A program made the position numbers and the translations under genes. Shown here piece after piece: positions 32,334-34,955 of a DNA stretch of 34,955 nucleotides. The notes under the pieces were generated by a model, which saw nothing but the letters and a program-made list of their open reading frames with translations, was not told the DNA's origin and did not search any database. This stretch comes from Planctomycetaceae bacterium (lineage in GTDB: Bacteria; Planctomycetota; Planctomycetia; Planctomycetales; Planctomycetaceae), in NCBI GenBank assembly GCA_028284885.1, contig JANQQW010000089.1, positions 1 through 34,955 of the forward strand, written 5' to 3'. Position 1 is the first letter of the stretch; every line of letters begins with the position of its first letter.

Positions 32334-33194
32334 TTACTCGGCGGACGCGGTCTGGAAGCCGTCGTCGAACTGCGACTCGCGGAGCGACTCGAGGAAGGCC
32401 TCGTAGTCCTCGGCCGGCTCGGCGACCACGCGGGCCTTCATCTTGTAGTGGCCCCACCCGCAGAGCTCCGTGCAGGTCCACTCGTACTCGTCCGGTTTCA
32501 GGGCCTGCCACCAGATAGGGATGACGAGGCCGGGGACCGCGTCCTGCTTCACCCGCAGTTCCGGGACGAAGAACGAGTGCTGTACGTCCTCCGTGCGGAG
32601 GTAGATCATCACCGGTTCCTGCGTGGGACTGTGGAGGTCGTTCACGGTGTGCAGGTCGTCCGGCTGGGGGTTCCGCAACCACTCCCGGACCTCGCGCTCG
32701 TTGTGGAACACGCGGTCGGGGGACGGGTAGCGGATCCGCCACTCGAACTGCCGGGCGGTCACCTCGGCGATCGGGCCGCTGAACTCGGCGTGTCCCCCCT
32801 CCTCGCCGGCCGCGACGAGCCCCGACGGGAAGTTCGCCTTGATGCGGTAGTTGGCCCAGACGTCCATCTGGTAGAGGGCGATGAACAGCAGGATGCCGGC
32901 CGGGACGATGGTCCAGATGACCTCGAGCTCGTGGCTGCCGTGCGAGAAGTGGGCCTTCCCCTCGGTGTCCACGGCTCCTCGCCAGAGGACGTAGACGAGC
33001 GCGATCTGCGTGCCGACGAACGTTGCGCCCGTGATGCCGAGGATGAGGTAGAAGAGCCCGTCGATCTGCTGTCCGAGGGGCGTCATCGCGGGGTTACCGT
33101 ACGGGAACCACCAGTTCATCGACGGTGCCGCGAAGCAGAGACCGAGCACTGCGAGCGGGAAGACCGCGAAGAAGAAGACCCAGAAGTACTTCAT
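32334..33194 (-). CDS. ctaC: Cytochrome c oxidase subunit II
   Basis: This 286-residue protein carries the CuA electron-entry site. The ligands are present: His206 (DVQHSFFVPELRV) and Cys241, Glu243, Cys245, His249, Met252 in CTELCGWGHYKM. It has two N-terminal membrane helices (about 45-70 and 92-110, the latter WTIVPAGILLFIALYQMDVW). An additional hydrophobic stretch at 2-22 could be a signal or third helix. Between the second helix and CuA lies an insertion (FHNEREVREWLRNPQPDD). It has no fused cytochrome c domain, unlike many caa3 subunit II proteins. The separate dihaem cytochrome c gene directly upstream probably supplies that function. Next gene is subunit I after 46 bases. Confidence 0.96.
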   Translation of the reverse strand: MKYFWVFFFAVFPLAVLGLCFAAPSMNWWFPYGNPAMTPLGQQIDGLFYLILGITGATFVGTQIALVYVLWRGAVDTEGKAHFSHGSHELEVIWTIVPAGILLFIALYQMDVWANYRIKANFPSGLVAAGEEGGHAEFSGPIAEVTARQFEWRIRYPSPDRVFHNEREVREWLRNPQPDDLHTVNDLHSPTQEPVMIYLRTEDVQHSFFVPELRVKQDAVPGLVIPIWWQALKPDEYEWTCTELCGWGHYKMKARVVAEPAEDYEAFLESLRESQFDDGFQTASAE

Positions 33195-33237
33195 GTCGTC
33201 GAACTCTGGAGACGTCCGTCCGAGGACGGTGGAGGAT

Positions 33238-34773
33238 TCAGGACTCGGTGTCGCCCGCTGCCGTGGGCTTGGCGGCGGTCGCGGCGGCGTCGTTCGGCGC
33301 GGAGGCCGCGGGGGTCTCGTACGGGAGACTCATCACGTAGTTGACGAGGTCCCAGATCTCGGCGTCGGAGATGGCGGCCGCCGGCATGGGCGTCCCCTTG
33401 ATGCCCGCCTTGATGCGACGGAACACGTCGATCGGCCGACGCCCGCCGCGGTACAGCCCGAGGGTGAGGTTGCGGGGCTGGATCTGGTTGCCCCAGTCGT
33501 CGTACAGGCCGGGTTCGGGGTGCGTCTTCGTGGTGCCCTTCACCAGCTGGAAGTCGCGGGTCTGCTGGCCGTCCCCCTTGCCGCCGGGGCCGTGGCAGTT
33601 CACGCACTTCGCCTTGCCGCCGACGTACAGGGCACGACCCCGGGCGACGGACTCCGGCGTCGACTCGACGCGGGGCACGTCCGGGACGATCACCGCCGCC
33701 TCGGCCTGGGCGTCGTTCCACTTCTTGACGAGTTGGTCGTCGACCGACTCCTTGAAGATGGCGGTCCAGCTGTCGAACTCGTCGTCGCTGGCGAGGTACG
33801 CCTCGAACTCCTCGACGAGTGCCTGCTTGCCCTCCTTGTCGGCCGCGTCGTACGCCTCCTGGGAGAAGCTGCCGAGCAGGTTGTCGGCGAGGAACTTCTC
33901 CTGTTCGCCCCGGCAGGCGAGCCAGCGGACGTACTCGACGATCGCGTCCATCTCGTCGTCCTCGAGCAGCAGGAACGACGGCATGTAGGTGCCGGGGATG
34001 CCGTTCCGGACGACCAGGGCGAGGTCGTGCCGGTGGGCCTTGTACGGCGTGCCGGTGGAGGTGAACTTGAAGACGCCGTTGCGGTAGTCGCGAGGACGCG
34101 GGTTGAGGTACCGGGCGGTCGGTCCGTTGCCGTCGCCGGTCACCCCGTGGCAGTGCATGCAGTGCTCGAGGTACAGGTGCTTCCCGTAGACGAGCTTCGC
34201 CCCGGGATCGACGAGGATCTCGGCACCGGCGGCCGGTGGCGACGGAAACGCCTGCTCGAAGACCAGCAGCCCCTTCTCGTGGTCGTAGCCGGCGACCGTC
34301 ATCTCGACCGGTTCTGGAGCGGCGACGGGCTCGCTGACCACTTCGTTGCCCTCCTCGGTGGTCGTCTCCTCTTCGGACTCGGCCGGTGCCGCGGCGGGGG
34401 CCAGCGGTCGGTAGATGGCTCGCGTCCCGGCTGCGATCGTCGGGGCCTCTTCGCCGACGTCGCCCGCGTCCCAGGCGATCGTCACGGCCGACTTCGTGTT
34501 GTAGTCCGGCTCCTCGGGTACCACGACGCGACCGCGGTAGCCGCCGAAGTCGATTGGCAGCCGCTCCCAGACGCGCAACTCGCTCGGCGAGCCGTAGAAG
34601 CGCTCGATCGTCTCCTCGACCTTCGCCCGGGCCTTGCCGCCCGACTTCGTCCCCTTCATCAGCTTGCCGACGTCCTCGCGGACGCGAAACGCGGCGGGTT
34701 CGCTCGAGCCGCAGCCGGCGAACGGCAGCAGACCGAGCAACGGGATCAGCAGGAGTTGAGCTCTTCGGGACAC
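33238..34773 (-). CDS. Dihaem cytochrome c lipoprotein
   Basis: The 511-residue protein starts with GTG 34773 and a lipobox (LLGLLPFAGC, Cys21), so it is probably anchored to a membrane by lipid. A long N-terminal region (30-190) has no clear domain and ends in a Pro/Glu-rich stretch. Cytochrome c domain 1: CMHCH (205-209) with a likely axial Met in YMPSF (264). Cytochrome c domain 2: CVNCH (390-394) with KGTPMPAAAISDAEIWDLVNYV. Between them, GSFSQEAYDAADKEGKQALV and neighbours form a helical linker. It likely passes electrons from the bc1-like or alternative complex to CuA of subunit II, the next gene 43 bases on. The N-terminal domain may bind another partner. Confidence 0.92.
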   Translation of the reverse strand: MSRRAQLLLIPLLGLLPFAGCGSSEPAAFRVREDVGKLMKGTKSGGKARAKVEETIERFYGSPSELRVWERLPIDFGGYRGRVVVPEEPDYNTKSAVTIAWDAGDVGEEAPTIAAGTRAIYRPLAPAAAPAESEEETTTEEGNEVVSEPVAAPEPVEMTVAGYDHEKGLLVFEQAFPSPPAAGAEILVDPGAKLVYGKHLYLEHCMHCHGVTGDGNGPTARYLNPRPRDYRNGVFKFTSTGTPYKAHRHDLALVVRNGIPGTYMPSFLLLEDDEMDAIVEYVRWLACRGEQEKFLADNLLGSFSQEAYDAADKEGKQALVEEFEAYLASDDEFDSWTAIFKESVDDQLVKKWNDAQAEAAVIVPDVPRVESTPESVARGRALYVGGKAKCVNCHGPGGKGDGQQTRDFQLVKGTTKTHPEPGLYDDWGNQIQPRNLTLGLYRGGRRPIDVFRRIKAGIKGTPMPAAAISDAEIWDLVNYVMSLPYETPAASAPNDAAATAAKPTAAGDTES

Positions 34774-34811
34774 GGGACTCTCCGACGTTCGTCGGTCTGC
34801 GAGACGGTGTT

Positions 34812-34955
34812 TCAGGGGCGGCGGGCGAGGACGACCTCGGTCGCGACCGGGACGCGCGAGGCGACGCTCAGGTCGGCCGCGGAGAAGGACAGGTCGCGGG
34901 TGACGGTCGGGGCGTCGATCTCGACCTCGAACGTCTGCTCCCCCCCCTCGTGAAC
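34812..34955 (-). CDS. C-terminal end of an unknown gene, start outside window
   Basis: An open minus frame enters from the right edge and ends with TGA at 34814-34812, 38 bases before the cytochrome c gene. The 47 visible residues (VHEGGEQTFEVEIDAPTVTR, then DLSFSAADLSVASRVPVATE and VVLARRP) look like beta strands of a soluble or periplasmic domain. The family cannot be told from this. Codon use is like the rest of the operon, so it is probably the preceding operon gene. Confidence 0.6.
   Translation of the reverse strand, partial: VHEGGEQTFEVEIDAPTVTRDLSFSAADLSVASRVPVATEVVLARRP

Noticed and set aside
30776-32518. 580-codon open frame on the plus strand over oxidase subunits I and II
   Set aside because: It is His/Arg/Glu-rich shadow sequence with no motif. 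The metal ligands of subunits I and II are on the minus strand.
33193-34953. 586-codon open frame on the plus strand over the dihaem cytochrome c gene
   Set aside because: It has low-complexity shadow composition, whereas the minus strand has two CxxCH motifs, a lipobox and operon context.
1-34955. tRNA, rRNA or riboswitch genes
   Set aside because: No cloverleaf, rRNA signature or known riboswitch core was recognised in the intergenic stretches, though a covariance-model search was not possible.

Overview
The window is about 35 kb of GC-rich bacterial DNA, densely coded on both strands, and almost certainly from a member of the Planctomycetota. The reasons are the family content rather than any single marker: a PVC-type beta-propeller plus HEAT-repeat protein, a HEAT protein with a CxxCH haem motif, a Gfo/Idh/MocA oxidoreductase, Tat-exported amidohydrolase and NHL-repeat proteins, a very long WD40 protein, a DUF1579 protein, and an aa3/caa3-type oxidase operon with an oversized subunit III. 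No rRNA, tRNA or CRISPR array was seen, so the genus cannot be named.

Left part (1-8361): extracytoplasmic and sugar-type catabolic genes. A PVC-type propeller/HEAT gene (cut by the left edge) diverges from a small DUF1579 protein and a HEAT/CxxCH protein. A two-gene operon (Gfo/Idh/MocA oxidoreductase, then an SDR dehydrogenase) diverges from a Tat-signal amidohydrolase and a Tat-signal NHL propeller. The set fits oxidation and lactone hydrolysis of a sugar-like compound, but the substrate is unknown. A 363-base gap after it holds two palindromic repeats.

Middle part (8725-20867): housekeeping genes (asparaginyl-tRNA synthetase, asparagine synthetase, DEAD-box helicase, a DUF6868-like membrane protein, a DUF481-like outer membrane protein, a ferredoxin, an orphan FixJ/NarL-type response regulator, an LpxH-like phosphoesterase and KDPG aldolase). 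Between asnS and asnB lies a small accessory island: a 418-residue protein of visibly different base composition with a HEPN-like C-terminal R-x4-H motif, an inverted repeat, and a protein resembling the SMI1/KNR4 (SUKH) group. This is the best candidate here for an undescribed defence or conflict system.

Scar region (20868-21589): directly after eda, and in its frame, is an 83-codon stretch that reads as the C-terminal end of adenylosuccinate lyase without its gene body. It abuts a 470-bp cassette made of a 134-codon unknown ORF between two 31-base inverted repeats (28 of 31 positions match). The left repeat carries the ORF's ribosome binding site, and the right repeat supplies the stop codon of the neighbouring cytochrome P450 gene.

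Right part (21586-34955): a cytochrome P450, divergent from a secreted WD40 protein with about 21 repeats (three seven-bladed propellers' worth). Then comes one long minus-strand respiratory operon: end of an unknown gene, dihaem cytochrome c lipoprotein, oxidase subunits II and I, haem A synthase (ctaA), haem O synthase (ctaB), subunit III with a roughly 200-residue hydrophilic insertion, subunit IV, and an ABC-transporter ATPase whose GTG start overlaps the subunit IV stop. Together these genes make, supply haem to, and feed electrons to a terminal oxygen reductase.
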